Translations under genes and position numbers: made by a program
Notes under the pieces: model-generated
Databases searched by the model: none
What the model was told of the DNA's origin: nothing
What the model saw: the letters and a program-made list of their open reading frames with translations, nothing else
Assembly: GCA_028279365.1 (NCBI GenBank)
Contig: JANQNX010000009.1
Span: forward strand, 1 to 64,000
Origin: Gammaproteobacteria bacterium
GTDB lineage: Bacteria > Pseudomonadota > Gammaproteobacteria > Eutrophobiales > Eutrophobiaceae
Direction of reading: 5' to 3'
DNA: 64,000 nt
Shown here: positions 54,526 to 64,000 of the stretch, piece by piece
Numbering within the stretch: position 1 is the first letter of the stretch
Layout: every line of letters begins with the position of its first letter

Positions 54526-55200
54526 CTAGCCGTCAGACTTGTCTCCATCATCAGACTTCTGCTTGGTGGCTTCCACTTCCGGTGCATCTTCAACTTCGCC
54601 TTCTTCAGGTTCAGCTTCGACCCTCGGCATGTAAACGTTAGCCACACCCTGCTCATCGTCTTCACCACCGTGGGTCAGCGCAACAATCTCAACCCCTTCA
54701 GGCAAGCTTAAGTCGCTGGTGTGTAGGGTCTGACCCATTTCAACTTCGAGCATATCCACTTCGATATATTCAGGCAGATCTTTTGGTAAACACTGAATCT
54801 CCATATCAGTCATCAAGTGGTTGATCACACCACCGTCACGCTTGACGCCAATACACTTATCTTCATTAACAAAGTGCAGCGGAACACGCATGGTAATAGA
54901 CTCACCGGCTTTAATACGCAGCAAGTCGATATGTAGCAGGCGGCGTTTGAACGGATGACGTTGCAGGTCTTTCAGGACCACACTTTCCTGATCCTTGCCT
55001 ATGGTCAGCGTCAGGATGTGTGAGTAGAACGCTTCATGATCCAGATGATGCATGATTTCATCATGATCCAGACTGATCATGGTGGGTTCGGATTCGGCAC
55101 CGTAGACAATGCCGGGTACTTTGCCAGCACGTCGCAGGCGGCGGCTCGCACCCTTCCCTACGTCTTCGCGCTTTTCGGCGGAAATTTCAAAAGTTTCCAT
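54526..55200 (-). CDS. rplY: 50S ribosomal protein L25 (Ctc form)
   Basis: 5S rRNA-binding protein of the long L25/Ctc type, 224 residues: an L25 domain (1-95) with GKGASRRLRRAGKVPGIVYG, a TL5-like beta domain, and an acidic tail (EPEEGEVEDAPEVEATK). The ATG at 55200 has GAGGAG 7 bp before it. A start five codons upstream overlaps the ribosome-binding site and is rejected. It follows prs, as is common. Confidence 0.95.
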   Translation of the reverse strand: METFEISAEKREDVGKGASRRLRRAGKVPGIVYGAESEPTMISLDHDEIMHHLDHEAFYSHILTLTIGKDQESVVLKDLQRHPFKRRLLHIDLLRIKAGESITMRVPLHFVNEDKCIGVKRDGGVINHLMTDMEIQCLPKDLPEYIEVDMLEVEMGQTLHTSDLSLPEGVEIVALTHGGEDDEQGVANVYMPRVEAEPEEGEVEDAPEVEATKQKSDDGDKSDG

Positions 55201-55274
55201 TGAGAGTCTCCTCAATCATTAGTAATAAATAAACCTTCCGACCGCGACCAGACGGAAGAGTAGGTACAGAAAGG

Positions 55275-56228
55275 CTAATCCAGGAACATAGAGCTCAGGG
55301 ATTCACCTTCTGCTATTCGACGAATACTCTCAGCCAACATCGCTGCTACGCTGAGTTGTCGAATCCGATCACAGGCGGCTGCCTCTGAGCGAAGCGGAAT
55401 TGTATCTGTTACGACCAATTCATCAAGTCTTGAATTCTCAATATTTTTCACAGCATTGCCGGAAAGTACCGCATGGGTACAGTAAGCCACCACTTTTTTG
55501 GCTCCAAAATCCTTCAATGCACCGGCGGCATTGCATAAAGTACCCGCCGTATCGACCAGATCGTCAATGATCACACAGGTTCGACCCTCGACATCACCAA
55601 TGATATTCATGATTTCCGATTCATTAGGATTAGGCCGTCTTTTATCAATAATCGCCAGGTCGGTATCATCCAGGCGTTTTGCCAGAGCCCGGGCACGCAC
55701 AACACCGCCGACATCGGGCGAAACAACCATGAGATCGGGATATTTATGTTTCCACAAATCACCGAGTAACACTGGCGAGCCATAGACATTATCCAGTGGG
55801 ATATCGAAGAAACCCTGGATCTGATCAGCATGCAAATCGACCGTCAGTACACGATCAATACCCGAGATACCAATCATATTGGCCACGACCTTGGCGGTAA
55901 TCGGCACGCGTGCTGAACGAGAGCGTCGATCCTGGCGCGCATAGCCCAAATAAGGAATCACGGCGGTTATCCTTGCGGCAGAGGCACGTTTCATCGCATC
56001 GGCCATCACCAGTAATTCCATCAAATTATCATTGGTCGGCGCACAGACTGACTGCATTAAATACACATCATTGCCGCGGACATTCTCATTTATCTCGACC
56101 ATGACTTCGCCATCACTGAACGAACCGACGGTAATCTTGCCTAGCGGAATATTGAGATAATTGGTGGCTTCCTGGGCAAGCTTGGGATTGGCACTGCCAC
56201 TAAAAATGATCATGTTGGACTCGGACAT
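55275..56228 (-). CDS. prs: Ribose-phosphate pyrophosphokinase
   Basis: Makes PRPP from ribose 5-phosphate and ATP. The 317-residue protein has [16 protein letters not shown], the [13 protein letters not shown] flexible loop, the [15 protein letters not shown] metal-binding segment and the PRPP loop [16 protein letters not shown] feeds the trp and other pathways. It begins 29 bp after tRNA-Gln. Confidence 0.98.
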   Translation of the reverse strand: MSESNMIIFSGSANPKLAQEATNYLNIPLGKITVGSFSDGEVMVEINENVRGNDVYLMQSVCAPTNDNLMELLVMADAMKRASAARITAVIPYLGYARQDRRSRSARVPITAKVVANMIGISGIDRVLTVDLHADQIQGFFDIPLDNVYGSPVLLGDLWKHKYPDLMVVSPDVGGVVRARALAKRLDDTDLAIIDKRRPNPNESEIMNIIGDVEGRTCVIIDDLVDTAGTLCNAAGALKDFGAKKVVAYCTHAVLSGNAVKNIENSRLDELVVTDTIPLRSEAAACDRIRQLSVAAMLAESIRRIAEGESLSSMFLD

Positions 56229-56257
56229 GGTTCAGGCTGTCTCCGACTAATATAAAA

Positions 56258-56333
56258 TGGCTGGGGTACCAGGACTCGAACCTGGGAATGCAGGGATCAA
56301 AACCCTGTGCCTTACCAACTTGGCTATACCCCA
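56258..56333 (-). tRNA. tRNA-Gln (anticodon TTG)
   Basis: A 76-nt minus-strand tRNA with encoded CCA. Acceptor stem TGGGGTA pairs with TACCCCA. The anticodon arm CAGGG-TTTTGAT-CCCTG puts TTG at 34-36, and the T arm CCAGG-TTCGAGT-CCTGG is perfect. It lies between ispE and prs, the position of tRNA-Gln in many gammaproteobacteria, and is probably processed from their transcript. Confidence 0.97.
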
Positions 56334-56394
56334 AACGTTTTTCTTTTTTATTCTTATAACAATAACTGGATTTTATATTCGCGCAACTCGGCAA

Positions 56395-57255
56395 TTAGCT
56401 TTTATGCGCGTTTGTTTTTTGCTGCTCCAGTCTGTCACGTAACGGAGAGCGATTTATCCCTTTTACAACAAAACCCTGCCAATTCTCGGGCAATGATTGT
56501 TGCACCCTCTGTGCAGATTCCCGGTCTGGAAAGGCCGCAAATAAACACGATCCTGTCCCTGTCAGCCTGGCTTCAGCATGATCTGAAAGCCATGCTAATG
56601 CTTCGTTAACTTGACTAAACTTTTGTTTTACGACCGCTTCGCAGTCGTTAATTCCGCCCCGTTCGAGAAAGTCGCGTATTGTGATTGGAGGTGTATTCCG
56701 TGTCAAATCATCGGCACCAAAAATATCCGCTGTCGGGACACTACAGCCCGGGTGTATCACTAAATAGTCACTTTCTTCAGGTTCAATCGCAGTCAATTGT
56801 TCACCTACGCCTTCTGCCCAGGCTGCGTGCCCACGAATAAAAACCGGGACATCCGCACCGAGTGACAAACCTATCTCAGCTAATTGATCATCACTCAATC
56901 CGGTTTTCCAAAGGTAATTTAGCGCGATGAGTGTCGTTGCTGCATCCGAGCTGCCACCGCCCAAACCACCGCCAGAGGGGATACGTTTTACTACGCTAAT
57001 GTCTGCACCCAGCTTTGCGCCACTGGCAATCTTTAACGCATGGGCAGCACGCACAACGAGGTCCTCATGTTCCGGCACACCATCCAGCACAGAGCACCGA
57101 TGAACTTCACCATCTTCACGGATAGCAAAACTGATGTCATCAACAAGGTTGATAAATTGAAACGCTGTTTGTAATAAATGATAGCCGTCTTCACGACGGC
57201 CTACGATATGCAAGAACAAGTTAAGCTTCGCCGGTGCTGGCCAGGTTTGATTCAT
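56395..57255 (-). CDS. ispE: 4-diphosphocytidyl-2-C-methyl-D-erythritol kinase
   Basis: GHMP kinase of the non-mevalonate isoprenoid pathway, 286 residues. Motifs: WPAPAKLNLFLHIVGRREDG, the GHMP phosphate loop PSGGGLGGGSSDAA and a late RLTGTGSCLFAAF. It follows lolB after 54 bp and precedes the tRNA-Gln gene. Confidence 0.97.
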   Translation of the reverse strand: MNQTWPAPAKLNLFLHIVGRREDGYHLLQTAFQFINLVDDISFAIREDGEVHRCSVLDGVPEHEDLVVRAAHALKIASGAKLGADISVVKRIPSGGGLGGGSSDAATTLIALNYLWKTGLSDDQLAEIGLSLGADVPVFIRGHAAWAEGVGEQLTAIEPEESDYLVIHPGCSVPTADIFGADDLTRNTPPITIRDFLERGGINDCEAVVKQKFSQVNEALAWLSDHAEARLTGTGSCLFAAFPDRESAQRVQQSLPENWQGFVVKGINRSPLRDRLEQQKTNAHKS

Positions 57256-57309
57256 CGTAAAAATAGTATTGAAATTGAGAGATAATATCGAGTCTTGGAA
57301 ATTAAAACG

Positions 57310-57906
57310 CTATATTTCCCACTGTTTGACGACCATCCTTAACTGCACACCGTCGCCACGTATCACCAGCTTCTCAGGAAGTGATATTCCATTGAGTTCT
57401 TTATAACGTAATATACTGATGCTAAAACCGGATTGCTTCATGTATATCAATCGACCCTCTGCATCCAGTGACAATTCGCTAAATGTGGTATTCGGTTCCG
57501 GAATACCGCGCACCCAATACTGAAGGCCATCAAGATAAACGGAAAAGCCCAGCCCGGAATCCATCAATGTTTGCGCATTGTCGGCCTGGTAGACTTTCTT
57601 GTCCGGGCCAATCATCGTCACACTATTTGGTGAGCCATTAAAGAAATAGCTACCTTGCCCAAGCGGCGCAATTAAATGTAAGTCATAGTTAGACAGTAAT
57701 TGCTGCCAGTGCAAGGTCGCCGACACACCCTGCTTTTCAGTTTGAATACCAATACGCGATGTTAATTTCCATTCCGAGATCGCGGTGATATCAAGTTGAT
57801 GTTGCAACCAGCGTGACGGATCGACGTCTTTTTCTATGGTTGGAGCTTGGCTACAGGCAGCGAGTAAAACAATCGGCAATAATGCGACACTGCGCAGGAT
57901 ATTCAC
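57310..57906 (-). CDS. lolB: Outer membrane lipoprotein receptor LolB
   Basis: Accepts lipoproteins from LolA and inserts them in the outer membrane. The 198-residue protein has lipobox LLAAC (C18) and the family pattern WKLTSRIGIQTEKQGVSATL and GSYFFNG. It overlaps the TPR lipoprotein gene by 4 bp. Its substrates would include the BamB, BamC and PilF lipoproteins encoded here. Confidence 0.92.
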   Translation of the reverse strand: MNILRSVALLPIVLLAACSQAPTIEKDVDPSRWLQHQLDITAISEWKLTSRIGIQTEKQGVSATLHWQQLLSNYDLHLIAPLGQGSYFFNGSPNSVTMIGPDKKVYQADNAQTLMDSGLGFSVYLDGLQYWVRGIPEPNTTFSELSLDAEGRLIYMKQSGFSISILRYKELNGISLPEKLVIRGDGVQLRMVVKQWEI

Positions 57907-59681
57907 GGTTTAAAGCGTTCAATCACTTTCAGCAGTTTGTCATCGGTCGGCGTATCTTCCAACGCGGTATCCCACACTTCCTGCGCCGCTTTCTTATCAC
58001 CCATCACCCACAAGACTTCGCCTAAATGTGCCGCAATCTCGGGATCGCTTCTGAGTTGCAGGGCCTCGCGTAAATATTTCACCGCCTCTTCAAGGCGACC
58101 CAACCGATACAATACCCAGCCCATGCTATCCAGGATATAAAAATCACCCGAGCTAAGTTCATAAGCTCGCTTAATATATTCATACGCTTCCTGATATCGT
58201 TCAGTACGATCTGCCAGCGTATAGCCCAGGGCATTCAGTGCGGTTGCGTTGTCGGGGTCTTTATCAAGAATCTGTTTTAAATCCGCTTCCAGAATATCAA
58301 GCCGGTTCATTTTTTCTGCCAACATGGCACGTGAATATAATAAATCCGGATGCGATTTCTTTTCGATCTCACGATTGAATAAGCTTAACGCCTCCTGGTA
58401 GCGTTTTTCATCGGTCAGGATCTCACCCTCAGCCTGGATGATAATCAAACGATTGGCATCATTGGGTTTTTCTATACTGCGAATATTAGTGAGCGCTTTT
58501 TCTACCTGCCCTTCTTTGGCAAGAAGCAGGCTTAAGCGGATCCTTGCATCCAGATAATTATCACCACCGTGCACGCCCTGATAATAATCACTGGCCTTCT
58601 GCAGCTGCTTGCGCTCTTCAGCAATGCGGCCCAGATAATAGTTGGAATCATAGACGCGTTTTTTCAACTCGCCCAAACGCACAAAATATTGTTCGGCATC
58701 ATCCAACCTGCCTATCTGCAAATACAGTAATCCGAGCGCATAGAGAATATCGATGTTGTTCGGCGCTTGAACTGCCAAAATTTCAAACTGTCGACGTGCA
58801 TCATCAAAGCGCTTGGCGTCAGTCAACAAACGCGCATAAGCCTGTCTTAGATTAAAATCGTCTTCGCTGTCTTTCAGCGTTTCTTCCAGCCAGCTTATGG
58901 CTTCATTAGTCGCACCTTGTTTTTGTAATAAGGACAGGTAAGTCATCGCCGCTGCGTCGTTACCCGGCTTTATTTCCAGGACTCGCTGTAATAACTCCTT
59001 GGATCGTTGTAAATTCCCAAAGCGGGCTGCAACGTGTGCATAGGCGTAGAGTGCATCAGGATCGTCAAGGTGATTTTGCATCAGGCGATCCATCAGCAAC
59101 ATCACCGCCGCCTGATCTTCTTCACGCCCCAAGAAATTGGCAATCATCCAAAGCTTTTGATCCATGTTGCCTTTGGAATGCGAGAGTATGGTTTCAACAT
59201 GCATCAGCGCGGCATCAATATCACCCTCGCGCAGTTTCATGACGGTCAACACCTGATGTGCGTCAGGATTTGCCGGGTCGATCTCCAGCCACAAACTGGC
59301 CGCTTCGGTCGCAATCGCATCATCGCGAGCATAAATAGCAATACGTGTTGCTCTTTCTATTACCAGCGGGTCTCGGGTAGTTCTGGCCAGTTCCATATAG
59401 TTACTGACGGCTATATCAATCTTGCCACGCTGGCCGGCGACTTCAGCAACCAACAATTTAAACAAAATATCTTCAGTTAACTCAATGTCCGGCCGCGGAG
59501 GTAGCTGGCGAGTTTCAGGTGCATCCTGCTCAGCAGGCTGCTGACTATCAGTCACTGGCTCCTGCTCAACCAGTTCAGGTTCAACCGGTTCTTGTACAAG
59601 ACTGGTACAGGCATTAAGTGTTAAGAATGCCAATGACAGCAATGAAAATTTGACTAACCTGTAACTTGATGTAAACAGCAT
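57903..59681 (-). CDS. TPR-repeat lipoprotein
   Basis: A 592-residue lipoprotein with lipobox LNAC (C25). A Pro/Glu/Gln-rich linker (residues 30-65) is followed by about 14 TPR-like repeats, for example NIDILYALGLLYLQIGRLDD and ATALNALGYTLADRTERYQE. Large TPR proteins of this kind stand beside lolB in many gammaproteobacteria. A role in envelope protein assembly is inferred from this pairing only. Confidence 0.85.
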   Translation of the reverse strand: MLFTSSYRLVKFSLLSLAFLTLNACTSLVQEPVEPELVEQEPVTDSQQPAEQDAPETRQLPPRPDIELTEDILFKLLVAEVAGQRGKIDIAVSNYMELARTTRDPLVIERATRIAIYARDDAIATEAASLWLEIDPANPDAHQVLTVMKLREGDIDAALMHVETILSHSKGNMDQKLWMIANFLGREEDQAAVMLLMDRLMQNHLDDPDALYAYAHVAARFGNLQRSKELLQRVLEIKPGNDAAAMTYLSLLQKQGATNEAISWLEETLKDSEDDFNLRQAYARLLTDAKRFDDARRQFEILAVQAPNNIDILYALGLLYLQIGRLDDAEQYFVRLGELKKRVYDSNYYLGRIAEERKQLQKASDYYQGVHGGDNYLDARIRLSLLLAKEGQVEKALTNIRSIEKPNDANRLIIIQAEGEILTDEKRYQEALSLFNREIEKKSHPDLLYSRAMLAEKMNRLDILEADLKQILDKDPDNATALNALGYTLADRTERYQEAYEYIKRAYELSSGDFYILDSMGWVLYRLGRLEEAVKYLREALQLRSDPEIAAHLGEVLWVMGDKKAAQEVWDTALEDTPTDDKLLKVIERFKP

Positions 59682-59928
59682 AAATCGACCTCTTACGTCT
59701 ATTTAATTATTTTGTCAGATCGGCGCTAAAAATAATACTGGCGAAATTTCATATATAATTAGCGGTAAAAATATTTATTACTGGATTCAAAAGCACGGCA
59801 TTTGTTCACTATTTTTGTCTATGAATATCGCAAACTATGGACGAGACACAAACCTGATTGATTTTTGTTGTATTAAAATGGCGTCGGGAAGAGAATTTTT
59901 ATAATAATTTCATTATATTATCCCACAT
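59682..59928. other. Divergent promoter region between the TPR lipoprotein gene and hemA
   Basis: A 247-bp AT-rich gap separating lolB-side and hemA-side operons. I saw no clear -35/-10 pair with normal spacing, no inverted repeat of note and no terminator. It presumably contains both promoters. Confidence 0.6.
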
Positions 59929-61209
59929 ATGACATTAATTGCTTACGGCATTAACCACGCAACCGCACCGATTGAGATTCGTGAGAAAATCAGCTTTGGT
60001 GTGGATGCAATGCCTGACGCCTTGCACGAGTTGAAACACCAGAATGGTGTCCATGAGGCAGCCATCCTATCAACCTGCAACCGAACCGAGATCTATTGCA
60101 ATATTGATCAGGAAAACAACCTGAACCCGGTCGATTGGTTACACAATTTTCATGGCATGAAACCCGGCCTGTTAAAGCCATTTTTATACAAACATCCGGA
60201 TCTCAACGCTGTGCGCCATTTATTGAGAGTTGCCAGTGGTCTTGATTCAATGATCCTGGGTGAGCCTCAAGTATTGGGACAGATGAAAGACGCCTATCAA
60301 AAGGCGGTCAGCGCTGGCAGTATCGGACATCAACTGAACCGACTGTTTCAACATTCATTTCACGTCGCCAAAGAAGTACGCAGCAATACCTCGATTGGTA
60401 ATCATCCGGTCTCGGTAGCGTTTGCTGCAGTCAGACTGGCGCAACAGATATTCGGCGATCTCGATAAACAAACCGCACTGCTGATTGGCGCCGGTGAAAC
60501 CATTGAACTGGCAACCAAACATTTATATGAAAAAGGCCTGCGCCGAATGATCATTGCCAATCGCACACTGGAACGTTCGCAACGTTTGGCGAATGAATAT
60601 TCTGTATTTGCTATTCAGATCGGCGATATACCCAAGCACCTAGCTGAAGCAGATATTGTTATTTCGTCGACCGCAAGCCCGTTACCGATACTCGGTAAAG
60701 GCGCTGTCGAGAGCGCCATTAAACAACGCAAGCATAAACCGATTTTCATGGTGGATATTGCAGTCCCGCGCGATATCGAAGTCGAAGTCGGAGATATGGA
60801 CGATGTCTACCTGTACAGCGTCGACGATTTAAAAGATATGGTGCAAGAGAATTTGCGCAATCGTCAGGAAGCCGCCGTTCAAGCCGAAAAGATCGTCGAC
60901 TCACAAGCCAAAGAGTTTATGCTCTGGCTAAACTCGCTGGATGCCGTATCAACCATCCGCGCACTACGAGGCCATGCTGAAAAAATTCAGCAAGAGGTGA
61001 TACAAGCCGCAGTACAAAAATTGCAGCAGGGCGCCGACCCGGAAACGGTATTACAGGATACGGCGAGAAATTTAACCAATAAACTGATCCACTCGCCAAG
61101 TGCCAACCTGAGAAACGCCAGCTCACAAAACCGGGACGATTTGCTCAAGGCAGCAGAAGAACTCTACGGCCTGGATATTCTTCAACAGCACGATCACAAA
61201 GAACATTAG
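59929..61209 (+). CDS. hemA: Glutamyl-tRNA reductase
   Basis: First committed enzyme of tetrapyrrole synthesis in the C5 pathway, reducing Glu-tRNA to glutamate semialdehyde. The 426-residue protein has catalytic C50 in STCNRTEIY, GLDSMILGEPQVLGQ, the NADPH-binding GAGETIELATKHL and a C-terminal dimerisation helix. It leads hemA-prfA-prmC, the common order. Confidence 0.97.
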   Translation: MTLIAYGINHATAPIEIREKISFGVDAMPDALHELKHQNGVHEAAILSTCNRTEIYCNIDQENNLNPVDWLHNFHGMKPGLLKPFLYKHPDLNAVRHLLRVASGLDSMILGEPQVLGQMKDAYQKAVSAGSIGHQLNRLFQHSFHVAKEVRSNTSIGNHPVSVAFAAVRLAQQIFGDLDKQTALLIGAGETIELATKHLYEKGLRRMIIANRTLERSQRLANEYSVFAIQIGDIPKHLAEADIVISSTASPLPILGKGAVESAIKQRKHKPIFMVDIAVPRDIEVEVGDMDDVYLYSVDDLKDMVQENLRNRQEAAVQAEKIVDSQAKEFMLWLNSLDAVSTIRALRGHAEKIQQEVIQAAVQKLQQGADPETVLQDTARNLTNKLIHSPSANLRNASSQNRDDLLKAAEELYGLDILQQHDHKEH

Positions 61210-61278
61210 CAACCGTTCAGGTTTTTTATGTTGGCGGGCTAATCCGACCAAGACTGTTCACGATAACGAAAACATAAA

Positions 61279-62361
61279 ATGAAAGAATCACTGCAATTAA
61301 AACTGGAGAAACTACTGGAACGCCAGGAGGAACTGGATGGGCTGTTATCAGATCCGGACATCATTAATAACCAGAATAAATTTCGTGAACTCTCACAAGA
61401 GTATGCGGAAGTCCGCCCTATCGTCAGTTGTTTTAATGACTACCGTAAGACACTTGAAGACATCGCATCTGCCAATGAAATGCTCAAAGACAAGGATACC
61501 GATATCCAGGAAATGGCGGCAGAAGAGCTAAAACAAGCGGAAGAGGAAAACAGACGGCTTGATGATGAGTTACAGATCCTGTTACTTCCCCGTGACCCGA
61601 CCGACAACAGTAATATCTTTCTCGAGATACGTGCCGGCACCGGTGGTGAAGAAGCCGCGTTATTCGCAGGCAATTTGTTACGCATGTATACACGTTATGC
61701 AGAAAACCGCGGCTGGACCATCGAGCATATCAGTGCTGCTGAAAGCGATCTTGAGGGTTATAAGGAGATCATCCTGCGCGTCATTGGTGAGGGCGCCTAC
61801 TCGAGATTGAAATTTGAGTCCGGCGCACATCGGGTGCAGCGCGTGCCAGAAACCGAATCACAGGGACGCGTGCATACTTCAGCATGTACTGTCGCGATTT
61901 TGCCCGAGGTGGATGAGATCAGCGAGATTGAAATCAACCCGGCTGATCTACGCATTGATACATTTCGTGCATCCGGTGCCGGGGGTCAGCACGTTAATAA
62001 AACTGACTCTGCCATTCGCATCACGCATATCCCTACCAATACGGTAGTTGAATGTCAGGATGAGCGATCACAACACAAGAACAAAGCCAGGGCCATGTCA
62101 TTTTTGCAGGCACGGCTGTTAAATAATGAACGTGAAAAACAACAAACGGAACAGGCCGAAAATCGACGTAACCTGGTCGGCAGTGGCGATCGCTCAGAGC
62201 GAATACGCACCTATAACTTTCCGCAAGGCCGGGTGACCGACCATCGTATTAATCTGACCTTGTATAGTTTGAATGAATTCATGGAAGGCAACCTGGACAT
62301 GATCATCGACCCGTTGATTAGCGAACACCAGGCGGACTTACTGGCCGCAGTAGGAGACTGA
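61279..62361 (+). CDS. prfA: Peptide chain release factor 1
   Basis: Terminates translation at UAA and UAG. The 360-residue protein has the peptidyl-transferase GGQ motif in [13 protein letters not shown]. The stop-codon-reading PxT motif of RF1 was not confirmed by eye. The GGQ glutamine is the substrate of PrmC, encoded 14 bp downstream. Confidence 0.97.
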   Translation: MKESLQLKLEKLLERQEELDGLLSDPDIINNQNKFRELSQEYAEVRPIVSCFNDYRKTLEDIASANEMLKDKDTDIQEMAAEELKQAEEENRRLDDELQILLLPRDPTDNSNIFLEIRAGTGGEEAALFAGNLLRMYTRYAENRGWTIEHISAAESDLEGYKEIILRVIGEGAYSRLKFESGAHRVQRVPETESQGRVHTSACTVAILPEVDEISEIEINPADLRIDTFRASGAGGQHVNKTDSAIRITHIPTNTVVECQDERSQHKNKARAMSFLQARLLNNEREKQQTEQAENRRNLVGSGDRSERIRTYNFPQGRVTDHRINLTLYSLNEFMEGNLDMIIDPLISEHQADLLAAVGD

Positions 62362-62375
62362 TACTCCATTAAAAC

Positions 62376-63212
62376 ATGCAGATTGCAGTTGCAATAAAAC
62401 AGGCTAGCCAGCGATTAGTCAATTCTGACAGTGCCAGACTTGATGCAGAAATACTGTTAAGCCATGTGCTTGAATGCCCACGCAGTTATTTATACTCGCA
62501 CCCGGAATTCGAACTAAAAACGGCTATATTGGATCAGTTCCAGAACTTGATCGGACAACGCTGTGAAGGCCACCCGGTTGCACATTTAACCGGTGAAAAA
62601 GAATTCTGGTCAATAGCGCTTCATGTTACAAAAGATACGCTGATTCCCAGACCGGAAACAGAACGGCTGGTTGAAGCCGCGCTATCGGTTATCGCTGACG
62701 AGCAAACAACGAAAGTGCTGGATTTGGGCACGGGTACCGGTGCCATTGCGATTGCCATCGCGACCGAACGACCTGATGCCAGCATTACAGCGACGGATAA
62801 TAATGACCAGGTGTTAACACTCGCAAAACAAAACGCCGAGCGACATCAGATAAACACGATCAAATTTGTTAACTCTGACTGGTTCCAAAAACTGCATAAG
62901 GAAAAATTTGATGTGATTGTTAGCAACCCGCCTTACATCTCGAAAGACGATGTCTGGCTGGATCAGAGCGATGTCAGATTTGAAGCGAGAACGGCGCTAA
63001 TCTCAGATAATAATGGCTTACAAGATATTCAGGCCATATGTCAGATGGCTGGCAATTATTTAAAAAATAATGCCTGGTTATTGCTTGAACATGGACATCA
63101 ACAAGGTAAAGCTTGCAGGGATATATTTATCAATAATGGTTTTAATAATATCAATACGATCAAAGATTATAGTGATCGCGACCGCGTCTGCATGGGTCAA
63201 TGGCAAACATGA
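62376..63212 (+). CDS. prmC: Release factor glutamine methyltransferase
   Basis: Methylates the GGQ glutamine of RF1 and RF2. The 278-residue protein has an N-terminal helical domain, IPRPETERLVEAAL, SAM motif VLDLGTGTGAIAIAIA and the catalytic NPPY (VSNPPYIS). Its stop overlaps the next gene in ATGA. Confidence 0.97.
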   Translation: MQIAVAIKQASQRLVNSDSARLDAEILLSHVLECPRSYLYSHPEFELKTAILDQFQNLIGQRCEGHPVAHLTGEKEFWSIALHVTKDTLIPRPETERLVEAALSVIADEQTTKVLDLGTGTGAIAIAIATERPDASITATDNNDQVLTLAKQNAERHQINTIKFVNSDWFQKLHKEKFDVIVSNPPYISKDDVWLDQSDVRFEARTALISDNNGLQDIQAICQMAGNYLKNNAWLLLEHGHQQGKACRDIFINNGFNNINTIKDYSDRDRVCMGQWQT

Positions 63213-63556
63213 GCAGCATTATTAGACGACACAAATTTCATCTTCATGAACTGCCTGATAGCGCAGCATTTGGTTTGATCACCACCGAATTGTCAAAGCA
63301 GGAAGGAATTGTTGATATCAAACAAACGGGACACACCATTATCGTTGATTATGATCTGACAAAGACCAGTATGCACGATATTAATGTATTTCTTTCCGCG
63401 CGTTTGTCTGTTAAACAAGCATCGGCGTTTGAAAGTCTTATACAAAATATAAAACAGGTAGTTGAAGAAAATACCCGCCAACATAGTATCAATCCGGCTG
63501 GATGGGACTATTATGTACAACAGCTTTATTTATCCAGCCATGACTCAGGAATATAA
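63209..63556 (+). CDS. Small protein of unknown function between prmC and moeB
   Basis: A 115-residue soluble protein. The ATG at 63209 overlaps the prmC stop. An in-frame ATG three codons upstream is an alternative. The first ~75 residues could form a small alpha/beta ferredoxin-like fold (IVDIKQTGHTIIVDYDLT then MHDINVFLSAR), and the end carries WDYYVQQLYL. No cysteine motif is present. I recognise no family. It is tightly linked to prmC and is 8 bp before the moeB-like gene. Confidence 0.7.
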   Translation: MSSIIRRHKFHLHELPDSAAFGLITTELSKQEGIVDIKQTGHTIIVDYDLTKTSMHDINVFLSARLSVKQASAFESLIQNIKQVVEENTRQHSINPAGWDYYVQQLYLSSHDSGI

Positions 63557-63564
63557 ACATTCTG

Positions 63565-64000
63565 ATGGATGACGATCAGCTACTACGCTACAGCAGACAA
63601 ATGATGTTGCCGGAAATCGACGCGGAGGGGCAACAACGCCTTGCCGATAGCAAGGTACTGCTGGTGGGTTTGGGTGGTCTGGGCTCACCCGTTTCCATGT
63701 ATCTCACCAGCGCCGGCGTGGGTAGATTAACCCTGGTAGATTTCGACAAGGTCGATTTGAGTAATTTGCAACGGCAGATAGTGCATGCAACTGATGATAT
63801 AGACCGCTTAAAAATTGAATCGGCGATCAAAAAACTCACTGCGCTCAACCCGCATACTGAACTGCGAGGCATTGATCATGCATTGAAAGAAGAAGAACTA
63901 TATGAGCAGGCGCAACTGGCCGATGTCATCGTTGACGCGTCAGACAATTTTCAAACGCGTTTTGCCCTGAATGAAGTATCGGTAAACACGAAAACACCTT
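63565..64000 (+). CDS. moeB: MoeB/ThiF-family adenylyltransferase (cut by window end)
   Basis: The first 145 codons of an E1-like enzyme that adenylates a sulfur-carrier C-terminus (MoaD or ThiS). The start MDDDQLLRYSRQMMLPEID is typical. The nucleotide loop is LLVGLGGLGSPVSMYLTSAG, followed by LVDFDKVDLSNLQRQI and VIVDASDNFQTRF. The frame is open to the last base. MoeB rather than ThiF is favoured by the prfA-prmC-moeB order. The Cys-X-X-Cys zinc pairs lie beyond the window. Confidence 0.88.
   Translation, partial: MDDDQLLRYSRQMMLPEIDAEGQQRLADSKVLLVGLGGLGSPVSMYLTSAGVGRLTLVDFDKVDLSNLQRQIVHATDDIDRLKIESAIKKLTALNPHTELRGIDHALKEEELYEQAQLADVIVDASDNFQTRFALNEVSVNTKTP

Noticed and set aside
59034..59480. 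A 148-codon plus-strand open frame inside the TPR lipoprotein gene
   Set aside because: It is antisense to a clear TPR protein, and its residue content looks like a translation of the opposite strand.

Overview
The window reads as chromosomal DNA from a gammaproteobacterium of moderate G+C content. The evidence is gene order: valS-cysE; rlmN-pilF-rodZ-hisS-yfgM-bamB-der facing dapA-bamC; gcvR-bcp; rpe-gph-trpEGDC; hemA-prfA-prmC divergent from lolB-ispE-tRNA-Gln-prs-rplY-pth. Genes are densely packed, mostly in overlapping operons. I saw no insertion sequence, prophage, CRISPR array or rRNA. I cannot name the genus.

Layout. 1-3783: the end of an upstream gene with a Pro-Glu repeat tail, then valS, cysE and a small DUF2970 membrane protein. 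3784-11139: iscR, an IscA-like carrier, sufBCDS, sufU, sufT and a Rieske ferredoxin, behind three tandem IscR type-1-like sites. 11290-20468: ndk, rlmN, pilF, rodZ, hisS, yfgM, bamB, der, then bamC and dapA on the other strand. 21526-28332: gcvR, bcp, a PhoH-like ATPase, a haem-motif membrane protein, a stand-alone PP2C phosphatase, an AI-2E-family permease and queG. The permease-queG gap holds a predicted sigma-54/NtrC-controlled small RNA. 28499-31870: a PepSY protein, an NfeD/SPFH pair, a DUF4870 protein and a DUF3530 protein.

31948-41742 is the most unusual part. A nine-gene minus-strand operon encodes a fatty-acid desaturase, a flavin oxidoreductase, DUF1365, two different cyclopropane-synthase-like methyltransferases, DUF2878, DUF1295, a DUF1475-like protein and an exported protein. 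An OmpR-type two-component system lies directly upstream. Direct repeats with 11-bp phasing precede both the regulator gene and the desaturase operon, which suggests the pair controls its own expression and a membrane-lipid modification pathway.

41912-50249: rpe-gph-trpE-trpG-trpD-trpC, a beta-propeller protein, a zinc-ribbon protein, an MscS channel and a globin. 50246-52604 (minus): ychF, a class II aldolase, a VOC protein and a 55-residue Cys-rich protein. A Rieske oxygenase gene on the plus strand separates ychF from pth. 53928-59681 (minus): TPR lipoprotein-lolB-ispE-tRNA-Gln-prs-rplY-pth. 59929-64000: hemA-prfA-prmC, an unknown small gene and a moeB-like gene cut by the window end.

Coordinates and motifs were read by eye. 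Family names rest on recognised motifs and synteny, not on database searches.
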